A stretch of 6,388 nt of DNA, from assembly GCA_026014905.1 (NCBI GenBank), contig JAOZHK010000257.1, forward strand, positions 1-6,388, given 5' to 3'. Every line of letters starts with the position of its first letter. Positions within the stretch are counted from its first letter, which is position 1. The notes beneath the pieces were generated by a model. It saw nothing but the letters and a program-made list of their open reading frames with translations. It did not search any database and was not told where the DNA came from. Below are positions 1 to 6,123 of this stretch, piece after piece. A program made the position numbers and the translations under genes. The stretch comes from Candidatus Bathyarchaeota archaeon. GTDB lineage: Archaea > Thermoproteota > Bathyarchaeia > RBG-16-48-13 > GCA-020355125.

Positions 1-72
1 GGGCTCTGGAGACGGTGAGGGTTCAGGAGAGGGTTCGGGCGTCGGAGAAGGCTCTGGTTGGGGTTCCGTCTT
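1..72 (-). repeat. Pro/Glu/Ser stalk coding repeat at the end of the giant gene
   Basis: Residues 1709-1732 alternate proline with Glu, Ser, Thr or Gln (PEPSPTPEPSPEPSP pattern). At DNA level this appears on the plus strand as imperfect GGNTCNGG direct repeats. Such stalks in archaeal surface proteins usually lie between the folded ectodomain and a C-terminal membrane anchor or S-layer attachment signal. The repeat continues to base 1, so its length and what follows are unknown. Confidence 0.85.
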
Positions 73-3000
73 TTGTACTGTTTTTATGTTGAAACGTTTG
101 AGGTATTCCTGTTCATTATAATACCATTCGACTTCTTTCTGATAGTAGACTCGGGCTTCAAGAACGTAGTCACCCGCTTGATTAGGTGTGGTGAGTTCGA
201 GGGTGTATGTCAAGGATTCTTCATTGATATTTTGATGTGGCACAATACCCACCATGTCTGATGCGCCATTTATCCAGTTTCCTTGATCTGAGTCATAGAG
301 GCCTACATAGATCTGTCTTTTCGCACCGCTAGATGGGTCGGAGATGAAGGAGTGATTAAGAGTTATGTCAATGCTCAAGGTCTTGTTTATCTCAGCTTCA
401 AGAGGGGCTGATACGCTATCGATTTCGATTGTTTCAATCAGATCAGCTAGATTCATTTTCCAAACACCGTAACTTTGTAGTCCCAATAGGAGAGCATCGT
501 TGTTTGGTGTGAGAAACAAGTTGTCAGCCACGTTGTCTCTGACTTGGTTAATCGTAGTTGCTAAACCTTTGTTGATATTTTTCCAGCTATCTCCAGCGTT
601 TCGGCTCATATAGACACCCGAATTTGTACTCAGGAAAATGATTTCATGGTTTGATGGGTAAATGATTATTTCATAGAATTCATCCCTTTCATTTAGACCA
701 TTCATTATTTCGAACCAGTTTTCTCCACCGTCAGTTGACTTCATTACGACGCCACGGACTTGGTTTCTATGGGACAGTCCCTTGTTTTGGCCATTTTTAG
801 TCGCGATGTACATGATGTTTGGGGCGATGTCATCGATTGTAACGGCGAATGGCCATTGCTCCGGTGGTATTCCATTGCTTTTTGATTGCCAAGTCTTTCC
901 TCGGTCTACAGATTTTACTACACCGTTGTATGTTCCAGCCCATATGATGTTGGAATCATGGGGATGCATGGTCAAGGAAAAGATTCCATCGTTTCCAAGA
1001 CCTAAACTGGAATCTGTCCAATTCTTACCGTTGTCATGGCTGATGAAAAATCCACTTGGGAAGTGCCCCAGGTACACGTTACCAGGTATATCTGGGTCGA
1101 ACAGTAGCGAGCTGAACTGGTACATACGCCGTTCCCATGCAGTCCACCATCCGGTTCCTATCGTTCTCCCGAGGTTCTTCCATTTCATTTCTTCAGTGTT
1201 GAATTTGTAAATGCCATAGCCATTAGTAGCTGCGAAGAGGGCAAGCTCACCCCTTTCATGTGTCACCTTGATTTGATCTACATAAACATGTGAATCGTCG
1301 AGAGTTTCAAATGCAATAGCACCGTGGGTGATGGGATCTGTGTCTGTAAAGTTGATCTCTAATTTTTCATTGACAAATATCTGAATATTATTTCCTACTA
1401 GTTCGATTTTGATGTCATGCCACTGGTTTAACGGATATTGTGAAAAAGTGGAGATTAGTTCAGGGTGGGCGCTCCACTCATTGATACTCTTCGCAAGATA
1501 TAATCCCTCTTCATGAAAACCGAGGAAATATCTGCCCTCATGACAAGTCCTAAAGTTAATGTGCACTGCTCCCTGCAGCAGTTTAATTTTGGTCTCAAAT
1601 GTGTAGTCTCCCCATTTTTGAGAACCTGCATTTACCCATGTATGGTCTCTCCCCTGTAAGACATAGTTCTCACCATCTTGCTCTACGGTCCATCCTGTGC
1701 TTAATTCCCAATCAGAAGCTTCACCGTTCTCGAAGTCAGAACTGAAAGGTGGCCATTCGATCCCTAAGAGCTTCAAGGATCTGATGTTTTGAGTCTTAAG
1801 TCCATTATTGATTGGACTCCAGTTTATGCCCCGATCCCTGGAAACGAATACTCCTTCCTCTGATGTTACATAGAGTACATCAGGATCTTGAGGATCAACA
1901 GCTATATTGGTTAAGGGCTTTCCAAGCATTATGTTGTTATCGCCAAATAATGGCATCTGGCTGTCCGCGCCATCTTTGGATACGTACACTCCTTTACCGT
2001 AGATTACGAAATATAGCAAATTCGAGTCTGAAGGATCGAATGCGAATCTATAATATCCCTGTCGAACAGGATCTAGCACCTCGAAACTGGGTAGGAAAAA
2101 GTTCTTGTCTTTCCACGTCATCCCACCATCTGTCGTCTTAAACAATCCCCCAGGATAGGAACTCGCATAGATCACATCAGAGTTAGAAGGATCAACCGCC
2201 AACTGGATGTTGAATATCTCAGGTCTAGGTCCTTCAGTTGATATCCAACGGAGAGAGTAATCCTCTTTTATATCGCTCCTATATACCCCTCCGCCTCTTG
2301 AACCGGCATAAATCTTGTTTGCACCTAGGGATATCGCTCCCACACTCTGGAAATCGAGTCCTATGTTCTGAAGGGACCAACTCTCCCCGCCATCGATGGT
2401 TAGATATACACCTCCGGCTCCTGCAGCATAGATCACATCTGGGTTCGTAGGATGGAGAGCTAAGGCTCTGCATGGGGCTTTAATGACACCTTGATTGATG
2501 TTAACCCAGGTCAATCCTCCGTCTTCGCTCTTGTACACACCATGTTCGCCAATCTCCTCGGGAGCGACGCTGGGGAACAAGCTTGGAGGTAGAAGTTCCT
2601 CAGGGCACCTCCTGCCCATTATTGCCGCTGCGTATAGAGTGTCAGCGTTTCTTGGGTCTATCTCGATATCGAAAGTTCCAACTATTGGCATGGAGTCTAA
2701 ATTCTGCCAACTGATCCCACCATTGATTGTCTTATAGACACTCTCACCGTGGAGTGATACGTAAATTGTATCCGAGTTAGTCGGATCAACTGCTATATCG
2801 ATGATCGCTCGTGGAATAGTATTCGTAATGTCAGCTGGAATACCATTGACAATCTTAAATAAGCTGCCATAGACGGCGTTGTGTCTAAACGCCGAAACAT
2901 AGATTGTGTCTGGGTTGCTCGGATCAAGAACAGTTTTAAACAATCTAGCATACGACGCACCAGCATCGAAAAACTCTACCCAAGTATCCCCACCATTATT

Positions 3001-5196
3001 TGATTTATAGAGAACGGGTTTTGCCCTACCTGCAGCGTAAATGATGTTTGGTTTGTTAGGATGAATTACTATACTTGCTATTGATAGTGATGGAATGTTC
3101 TCAAGCTCAATCCAGGTATCGCCATTATCCGCTGTCTTGAATAATCCAGCTCCCCAAGGCGCGGCATATACTTCTTCATCGTTCAATGGGTTGACCGCGA
3201 TTTGGTTCTGCGAGTGTATGGTACTGAAAAGAAATTTCTCATTGAGATTATCCCATGTTATACCTTTATCATTGCTGAAATAAATCCCAGCACTTCTACC
3301 GACAACTCCCGCATAGATTTCAATAGGATTCAGTTGGTCAAAGGTGATAGAGGTAATTCCAGTGGAGTTTTCAACCCGCAGGATCTCACTCCAACCAAAA
3401 TTTTCTGTTTGATATTTTGAGTATCTCCAAACAGATGAATAGTTTTCAAAAATCTTCGGTGAATATGTTGCGTATAGAATGTTGCTGTCCTCTGGATCAA
3501 GTTCTAAATCATAGGCGTAATCCGGAGAACCGCTAAGGTGCATCCATTCTCCGTTGTATTTTTCGGAGATACCGATTCCTTGGTTAGACACATATATCAG
3601 GTTAGGATTATCCTCTGCTACTTCAATGTCCAATATTTTAGCAGAGCTGAAATGTTGGTTTATTTGATTGAAACTTGTTCCAGCATCAAAGGACTCGAAA
3701 ATTTGGGTCATTTCATCGATCAAAAGTATATGGTTTGAGTTATGAGGATCAAATCGAAGCTCATCCCCCGAGGGGGTTGGCGAGAAGGGCTCCCAGGAAT
3801 CGCCTCCATCTTTTGAGGTATATGCCTCTTGGATCATGTTTCCCGATGTAAATATGATGTCTTGGTTTGCGGGATGGGTCATCACTATGCTGGGGGAAGA
3901 TGCTATGATGTCACTGTCCATCTTCTCCCAGGTCGCCATGGCGTCTTCCGATTTTATAAGACCGAAGGCCCATCCAGTTTTTCCGTATACTATTGTGGGG
4001 TCATCGTAGTCGAATAACAACTGTTCAACTCCAAAAACGATATTTTCATATGCATCAATGGTGGGCGATTCCAGCAGTTCATAACTTGAGCCGCTCAGTT
4101 TCACTATCCTGAGGCTGTCGAAGGGGCAAATGAGATAATAGTCTGAGCCGACTTTGGAGACGCTAGTCACGCCGTTGGAAAGCATTTCAATATCCGTCAG
4201 AGTCTCCCAAGTGTCTCCCCCATCAAATGTCTGTTTCACCAGGGTGTTAAGCGGGGAGTACGCGTCGTGCATTATGTTGTGCTTGAAAGCAAGAATGATG
4301 TGGTTTGGGTCATCATCATCCTGAATGATCTTCGATATAATGGTACCATTTTGGATATCTAGAGCGACTGCTGACCATGTTTTACCCCGGTCGTCTGATA
4401 TTAAGAGTTGACTATTCGAGTGCTCTCCGCTTCCTTCCACCCCAATGTGGATGTTCGCTAATACTCGGTCACCAATCGCTACTATGTCGGGGACATTCAC
4501 GTGATATAGTAATTCGATTTCCGGTGGAGGAAATACCAGGCTGTTCATAACTTGAGAGTCAGGGGTTATGTCGATCCAATCATATTCGGGATAGGAAAGG
4601 TCTGAATATAGAATTTTAATATCCTCAAGAGAAACTCCTGCTCTCGTAACAAACACTTTCGAATCGCTGACAGACACAGAATCCCAATAATCATTGTATA
4701 CCAGATTCGCATTTTCATCATTATCGATATAATAGAGCTTATCACCACATGCAAATAATCCGTCGGTATGTACCGCCATTGACCATAGTCTAACGTTAGA
4801 CGATAGTTCGAGCAGATGCCAGTTTTCGCCCTTGTTTATGGACTTGAAAATTCGACCATCTCCTGTTTGAGCATATAACTCATCATGATAAACAGGGTTC
4901 TGCACTAATTTCGAAAAATGACCTCCAGGAGGGCCTCCAGTCTGAACCCAATTGATATCCGCCGGTTTTGCAACAATGTCTTCATGCCCAACCGATTGGC
5001 TCCAGATAATCGGTTCGCTGACTTGAAGTAAAAAAACCATTAACAAAACCAGTGACAAACGAGAAAAAAGCAGGAACCGCTTATCTCTTAACCCTTTAAT
5101 GGATTGTTGAATCTTCCTTCGTGATATCGCAACAGAACTAAGGAATTCTTCAGGTTTAGGTTTTAGGAGTCCAATAAATACAAGAGATTCAGACAT
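1..5196 (-). CDS. Giant secreted Asp-box (BNR/sortilin-like) beta-propeller surface protein, C-terminus outside window
   Basis: The frame is open for 1732 codons from ATG at 5196 to base 1 with no stop, so the protein is longer than what is visible. Order of parts: leader and hydrophobic helix (residues 1-57); propeller blades (about 75-1137) with 15 Asp-boxes; a concanavalin-A-like domain (about 1146-1314) inside a blade; further blades to about 1583 with four more Asp-boxes; a beta-sandwich of Ig/CARDB style (about 1588-1706); and a Pro/Glu/Ser stalk (from 1709). Blade turns such as DPSNSDVIYAS recur throughout. Seven N-x-S/T sequons (for example NGT, NYS, NFT, NWT) and only five cysteines fit an exported archaeal glycoprotein. 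Asp-box propellers occur in sialidases, GH74 xyloglucanases, sortilins and Ycf48-like proteins; I see no GH74 or sialidase catalytic set, so an adhesive or glycan-binding role is inferred. A C-terminal anchor beyond the stalk is expected but not seen. ATG 5196 is chosen because no other ATG precedes the hydrophobic helix and GAAGG lies six bases upstream. Confidence 0.93.
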   Translation of the reverse strand, partial: MSESLVFIGLLKPKPEEFLSSVAISRRKIQQSIKGLRDKRFLLFSRLSLVLLMVFLLQVSEPIIWSQSVGHEDIVAKPADINWVQTGGPPGGHFSKLVQNPVYHDELYAQTGDGRIFKSINKGENWHLLELSSNVRLWSMAVHTDGLFACGDKLYYIDNDENANLVYNDYWDSVSVSDSKVFVTRAGVSLEDIKILYSDLSYPEYDWIDITPDSQVMNSLVFPPPEIELLYHVNVPDIVAIGDRVLANIHIGVEGSGEHSNSQLLISDDRGKTWSAVALDIQNGTIISKIIQDDDDPNHIILAFKHNIMHDAYSPLNTLVKQTFDGGDTWETLTDIEMLSNGVTSVSKVGSDYYLICPFDSLRIVKLSGSSYELLESPTIDAYENIVFGVEQLLFDYDDPTIVYGKTGWAFGLIKSEDAMATWEKMDSDIIASSPSIVMTHPANQDIIFTSGNMIQEAYTSKDGGDSWEPFSPTPSGDELRFDPHNSNHILLIDEMTQIFESFDAGTSFNQINQHFSSAKILDIEVAEDNPNLIYVSNQGIGISEKYNGEWMHLSGSPDYAYDLELDPEDSNILYATYSPKIFENYSSVWRYSKYQTENFGWSEILRVENSTGITSITFDQLNPIEIYAGVVGRSAGIYFSNDKGITWDNLNEKFLFSTIHSQNQIAVNPLNDEEVYAAPWGAGLFKTADNGDTWIELENIPSLSIASIVIHPNKPNIIYAAGRAKPVLYKSNNGGDTWVEFFDAGASYARLFKTVLDPSNPDTIYVSAFRHNAVYGSLFKIVNGIPADITNTIPRAIIDIAVDPTNSDTIYVSLHGESVYKTINGGISWQNLDSMPIVGTFDIEIDPRNADTLYAAAIMGRRCPEELLPPSLFPSVAPEEIGEHGVYKSEDGGLTWVNINQGVIKAPCRALALHPTNPDVIYAAGAGGVYLTIDGGESWSLQNIGLDFQSVGAISLGANKIYAGSRGGGVYRSDIKEDYSLRWISTEGPRPEIFNIQLAVDPSNSDVIYASSYPGGLFKTTDGGMTWKDKNFFLPSFEVLDPVRQGYYRFAFDPSDSNLLYFVIYGKGVYVSKDGADSQMPLFGDNNIMLGKPLTNIAVDPQDPDVLYVTSEEGVFVSRDRGINWSPINNGLKTQNIRSLKLLGIEWPPFSSDFENGEASDWELSTGWTVEQDGENYVLQGRDHTWVNAGSQKWGDYTFETKIKLLQGAVHINFRTCHEGRYFLGFHEEGLYLAKSINEWSAHPELISTFSQYPLNQWHDIKIELVGNNIQIFVNEKLEINFTDTDPITHGAIAFETLDDSHVYVDQIKVTHERGELALFAATNGYGIYKFNTEEMKWKNLGRTIGTGWWTAWERRMYQFSSLLFDPDIPGNVYLGHFPSGFFISHDNGKNWTDSSLGLGNDGIFSLTMHPHDSNIIWAGTYNGVVKSVDRGKTWQSKSNGIPPEQWPFAVTIDDIAPNIMYIATKNGQNKGLSHRNQVRGVVMKSTDGGENWFEIMNGLNERDEFYEIIIYPSNHEIIFLSTNSGVYMSRNAGDSWKNINKGLATTINQVRDNVADNLFLTPNNDALLLGLQSYGVWKMNLADLIETIEIDSVSAPLEAEINKTLSIDITLNHSFISDPSSGAKRQIYVGLYDSDQGNWINGASDMVGIVPHQNINEESLTYTLELTTPNQAGDYVLEARVYYQKEVEWYYNEQEYLKRFNIKTVQKTEPQPEPSPTPEPSPEPSPSPEP
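583..4842 (-). repeat. Array of 19 Asp-box repeats within the giant protein
   Basis: Protein-level repeat with consensus S/T-x-D-x-G-x-T/S-W, each box marking a beta-hairpin turn of one propeller blade. First residues of the boxes: 119 (SINKGENW), 267 (SDDRGKTW), 323 (TFDGGDTW), 416 (SEDAMATW, degenerate), 461 (SKDGGDSW), 502 (SFDAGTSF, Trp lost), 641 (SNDKGITW), 688 (TADNGDTW), 732 (SNNGGDTW), 823 (TINGGISW), 890 (SEDGGLTW), 933 (TIDGGESW), 1021 (TTDGGMTW), 1073 (SKDGADSQ, Trp lost), 1119 (SRDRGINW), 1386 (SHDNGKNW), 1429 (SVDRGKTW), 1487 (STDGGENW) and 1531 (SRNAGDSW). Closest spacing is 41-47 residues, which is the blade length. Gaps near 90 (732-823, 933-1021) match one blade whose box has decayed, such as the stretch ending DYSLRW near 985. 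Counting decayed blades gives roughly 27-28, enough for several stacked propellers. That blade total is my estimate from spacing. Confidence 0.92.
1258..1758 (-). other. Concanavalin-A-like (LamG / 3-keto-disaccharide hydrolase type) domain inserted in a propeller blade
   Basis: Residues about 1146-1314. Visible family hallmarks are an FENG...W opening at 1155, a strand with GDYTFETKIKLLQG, then INFR...GRYFLGF, a LNQWHDIKIEL strand, IQIFVNEKLEI, and the closing GAIAFETLDDSHVYVDQIKV. This is the pattern of the jelly-roll domain found in family-16-like and DUF1080-type proteins, often glycan-binding or glycan-cleaving. No catalytic residues can be assigned by eye. The domain is flanked by the first strand of a blade (NIRSLKLLG, 1137-1145) and the rest of that blade (ELALFAATNGYGIYKFN, 1317-1333), so it sits inside a blade and not between propellers. 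Confidence 0.8.
5026..5076 (-). other. Signal-peptide or signal-anchor helix of the giant protein, with a 40-residue leader
   Basis: Residues 41-57 (FLLFSRLSLVLLMVFLL) form a single hydrophobic helix preceded by a basic cluster (R26, R27, K28, K34, R37, K39, R40). The segment after it (QVSEPIIWSQSVG) has small residues that could be a cleavage site, for example after S66 or S68. The n-region is about 40 residues, far longer than the few residues usual for archaeal Sec signals. It either remains as a cytoplasmic tail of a type II anchor or is an atypical signal. No alternative ATG exists between residue 1 and M53. Confidence 0.75.
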
Positions 5197-5262
5197 TTAT
5201 ATCCTTCAAGATATTATTGAATAATCTTAACATAAGAGTTCGTATACAAAATATTAAACTGA
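5197..5262 (-). promoter_or_regulatory. Likely promoter and ribosome binding site of the giant gene
   Basis: On the minus strand GTTTAATATTTTG (5259 to 5247) resembles an archaeal TATA box and is preceded by the purine-rich AAAAGTCAG, in the BRE position. A transcript would begin near 5226, about 30 bases before the ATG. GAAGG (5207-5203) is a partial Shine-Dalgarno match with a 6-base spacer. The own promoter, plus 240 bp to the upstream gene, argues against co-transcription with it. Confidence 0.5.
5208..5228. promoter_or_regulatory. Small dyad overlapping the predicted transcript start of the giant gene
   Basis: ATTATT-G-AATAAT (5213-5225) is a perfect 6-bp inverted repeat around one base. 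It extends with AAG (5208-5210) pairing CTT (5226-5228) across a two-base AT bulge. It lies between the TATA-like box and the ribosome binding site, where a repressor site or 5'-leader hairpin would act. The region is AT-rich, so chance is a real alternative. Confidence 0.35.
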
Positions 5263-5311
5263 CTTTTACGAGTTTGATCAATGCGGGGGGAAGGACTCCT
5301 ACACAGAGTTT

Positions 5312-5436
5312 CTAGTAATAAACTAGGAAAGGCCCACTTTTGTTAATCTTTCTAGATTGTCGGGTCCATTTGGACCCGCTTACTAGTTTGTCGCGCGCGT
5401 TTGCAGTCTCTCTAGGACCAGCGATGCGCTCGCATT
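5312..5436. repeat. Degenerate ~30-bp tandem repeat phased by CTAG
   Basis: CTAG occurs at 5312, 5323, 5352, 5383 and 5412; the last four are spaced 29, 31 and 29 bases. The unit after 5352 and the unit after 5383 share 16 of the first 25 positions following CTAG, including TTGTCG, a central TTTG and the final CT. The stretch after 5412 matches the second half of the 5383 unit (GCG.T.GCA.TCT, 10 of 15) and runs into the stop codon of the zinc-ribbon gene. The unit after 5323 shares only the length and the pyrimidine-rich end (TCTTTCTAG). CTAGTAATAAACTAG at 5312-5326 is a short perfect hairpin. Function unknown; possible operator array or transcribed structured RNA. Confidence 0.45.
5361..5378. 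repeat. Strong 7-bp inverted repeat (hairpin) downstream of the zinc-ribbon gene
   Basis: CGGGTCC-ATTT-GGACCCG is a perfect 7-bp stem, all but one pair G-C, with a four-base loop. It lies about 58 bases after the stop of the minus-strand zinc-ribbon gene and could protect or end its transcript. The minus-strand sequence that follows is A-rich with no T-run, so it is not a typical terminator. It forms the core of one unit of the CTAG-phased repeat. Confidence 0.5.
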
Positions 5437-5721
5437 CTACTCCTCTTGATAGTGAATTTCGTAGTCTTCGGCTGTTTTCATTTGTGCCAATAATATGTCA
5501 TCGTAGTCTTCCTGTTTCTGTACTTGTGTTTCCTGTTCCATGAACGTGGATAGGAATCTGTTAAGCCAGTAGCCTTTATCCATGAGTATGAGTTTTTCTT
5601 CTCCGTCATAACAGTGGGGGCAGATTGTCTCGCCGTATCCGAATGACATTATGTGCATGGTTTTTCCGCATTTTATGCAGTCGAAGCTTCCTGATAGCCA
5701 GCGGTTGAATCTTTCAAACAC
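5437..5721 (-). CDS. Small zinc-ribbon protein, 94 residues, hypothetical
   Basis: I do not recognise the family. The protein opens with an amphipathic stretch (MFERFNRWLSG), followed by a four-cysteine zinc ribbon: C15-x2-C18, then fifteen residues, then C34-x2-C37 (CIKCGK ... CPHC). The second half is a probable helix (KGYWLNRFLSTFMEQ, about 50-64) and an acidic, Gln-rich tail ending YQEE. No membrane segment or signal is present, so it is probably cytoplasmic, and such ribbons commonly bind nucleic acid or another protein. The start is GTG at 5721: an in-frame TGA lies only two codons upstream, and the first internal ATG (residue 22) would delete the first cysteine pair. There is no Shine-Dalgarno before it, which suggests a leaderless or near-leaderless transcript. 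It precedes the giant gene on the same strand but 240 bp away. The intact ribbon and plausible codons support a real gene. Confidence 0.75.
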   Translation of the reverse strand: MFERFNRWLSGSFDCIKCGKTMHIMSFGYGETICPHCYDGEEKLILMDKGYWLNRFLSTFMEQETQVQKQEDYDDILLAQMKTAEDYEIHYQEE

Positions 5722-5751
5722 GGGGGATCAGCTGATTTGGTTTTGTCACTG

Positions 5752-5800
5752 TCTTTTAAGGGGTTTATGAATTATTACTCTATTTTTTAGGTATATTTAC
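5752..5800 (-). promoter_or_regulatory. Candidate promoter region of the zinc-ribbon gene
   Basis: Two TATA-like stretches face the gene on the minus strand. CTTAAAAGAC (5760 to 5751) would give a leader of about 8-10 bases, matching the missing Shine-Dalgarno. GTAAATATAC (5800 to 5791) would give a leader of about 45 bases. The block between is the most AT-rich part of the spacer. Which box is used cannot be decided from sequence. Confidence 0.4.
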
Positions 5801-5970
5801 TTTGGTTTCGTGTGCTCGCGCTGCTGTGCGCCGTTCGTGGACGTGCTGATCTGGCTGGCTGTGCGTGTTGTGTGTTTTCAATTGTTGGGGTGTGTGGTTC
5901 TGGCGAAATGTCGTGGTGGAGGGGGGTGTGTCTCGTTGTTCAGTAGTTTTCTTTCGGAGGTTTGGGTCGT

Positions 5971-5987
5971 GTCATTTTAAAAGTGAC
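5971..5987. promoter_or_regulatory. Near-palindrome, candidate operator or TATA element
   Basis: GTCATTTTAAAAGTGAC pairs GTCA with TGAC and TTTT with AAAA, with one unpaired G. It is an island of A/T inside the G/T-rich spacer. It could be a regulator site between the divergent genes or a TATA element; no transcript evidence is visible. Confidence 0.3.
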
Positions 5988-5990
5988 CGG

Positions 5991-6053
5991 TTTCATCAGT
6001 TTCGGCGAGGCGATGAAAGGCGGTGGTTTGTGTTGTGTAGGTTCGTTTCATCG
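5991..6053. repeat. Interlocking inverted repeats TTTCATC / GATGAAA / TTTCATC
   Basis: TTTCATC occurs at 5991-5997 and again at 6046-6052, with its complement GATGAAA at 6012-6018 between them. The middle copy can pair with either flank; with the right flank the match is 8 bp (CGATGAAA with TTTCATCG). All three lie upstream of the likely promoter at 6085, which favours a DNA-level site over an RNA switch for the 6124 gene. Confidence 0.35.
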
Positions 6054-6084
6054 TTTGCGTACGTTGGTGAATTGTGCTGTGAAG

Positions 6085-6093
6085 ATTTTTATA
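6085..6093 (+). promoter_or_regulatory. TATA-like box of the plus-strand membrane-protein gene
   Basis: ATTTTTATA, preceded by GTGAAG as a possible BRE, is the only good TATA match in the 100 bases before the gene. A start of transcription about 25 bases later falls near 6114-6117, giving a leader of 7-10 bases. GGGGTGTGATG (6109-6119) looks like an anti-16S match but would be mostly upstream of that transcript start, so the message is probably near-leaderless. Confidence 0.5.
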
Positions 6094-6123
6094 CCGTGTT
6101 TGTGTCTTGGGGTGTGATGTTCG

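Larger units (their letters stand above)
5722..6123. other. 402-bp divergent intergenic spacer, G/T-rich on the plus strand, no convincing gene
   Basis: The left 80 bases are AT-rich and promoter-like. From about 5802 to 6080 the plus strand is dominated by G and T (runs such as GTGTGTGG and GGAGGGGGGTGTG) with little A. An 88-codon frame at 5865-6131 reads as a Cys/Trp/Phe-rich product with no domain sense, lacks a ribosome site and overlaps the next start, so I do not call it. Neither a tRNA cloverleaf nor C/D-box pairs were seen. The notable structure is the near-palindrome at 5971-5987 and the inverted repeats at 5991-6053. Confidence 0.6.

Noticed and set aside
782..1210. 142-codon plus-strand frame
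   Set aside because: It lies wholly opposite the giant gene, in a stretch where the minus strand shows clear blades and Asp-boxes; the plus-strand product has no recognisable pattern.
1..5196. Assignment as a GH74 xyloglucanase or sialidase
   Set aside because: Asp-boxes are structural and shared by many families; I could not find the catalytic residue context of either enzyme.
5289..5380. tRNA gene or fragment around the CGGGTCC hairpin
   Set aside because: The loop is ATTT and not a seven-base T-loop, and no acceptor, D and anticodon arms can be assembled on either strand.
5312..5436. CRISPR array
   Set aside because: The repeated part is degenerate, units are contiguous with no constant repeat and unique spacer alternation, and no cas gene is near.
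5197..5721. Operon of the zinc-ribbon gene with the giant gene
   Set aside because: 240 bp separate them, with a repeat block and a plausible separate promoter in between.
6009..6060. C/D-box guide RNA suggested by GCGATGA
   Set aside because: No CTGA D-box follows at a suitable distance and there is no second box pair.
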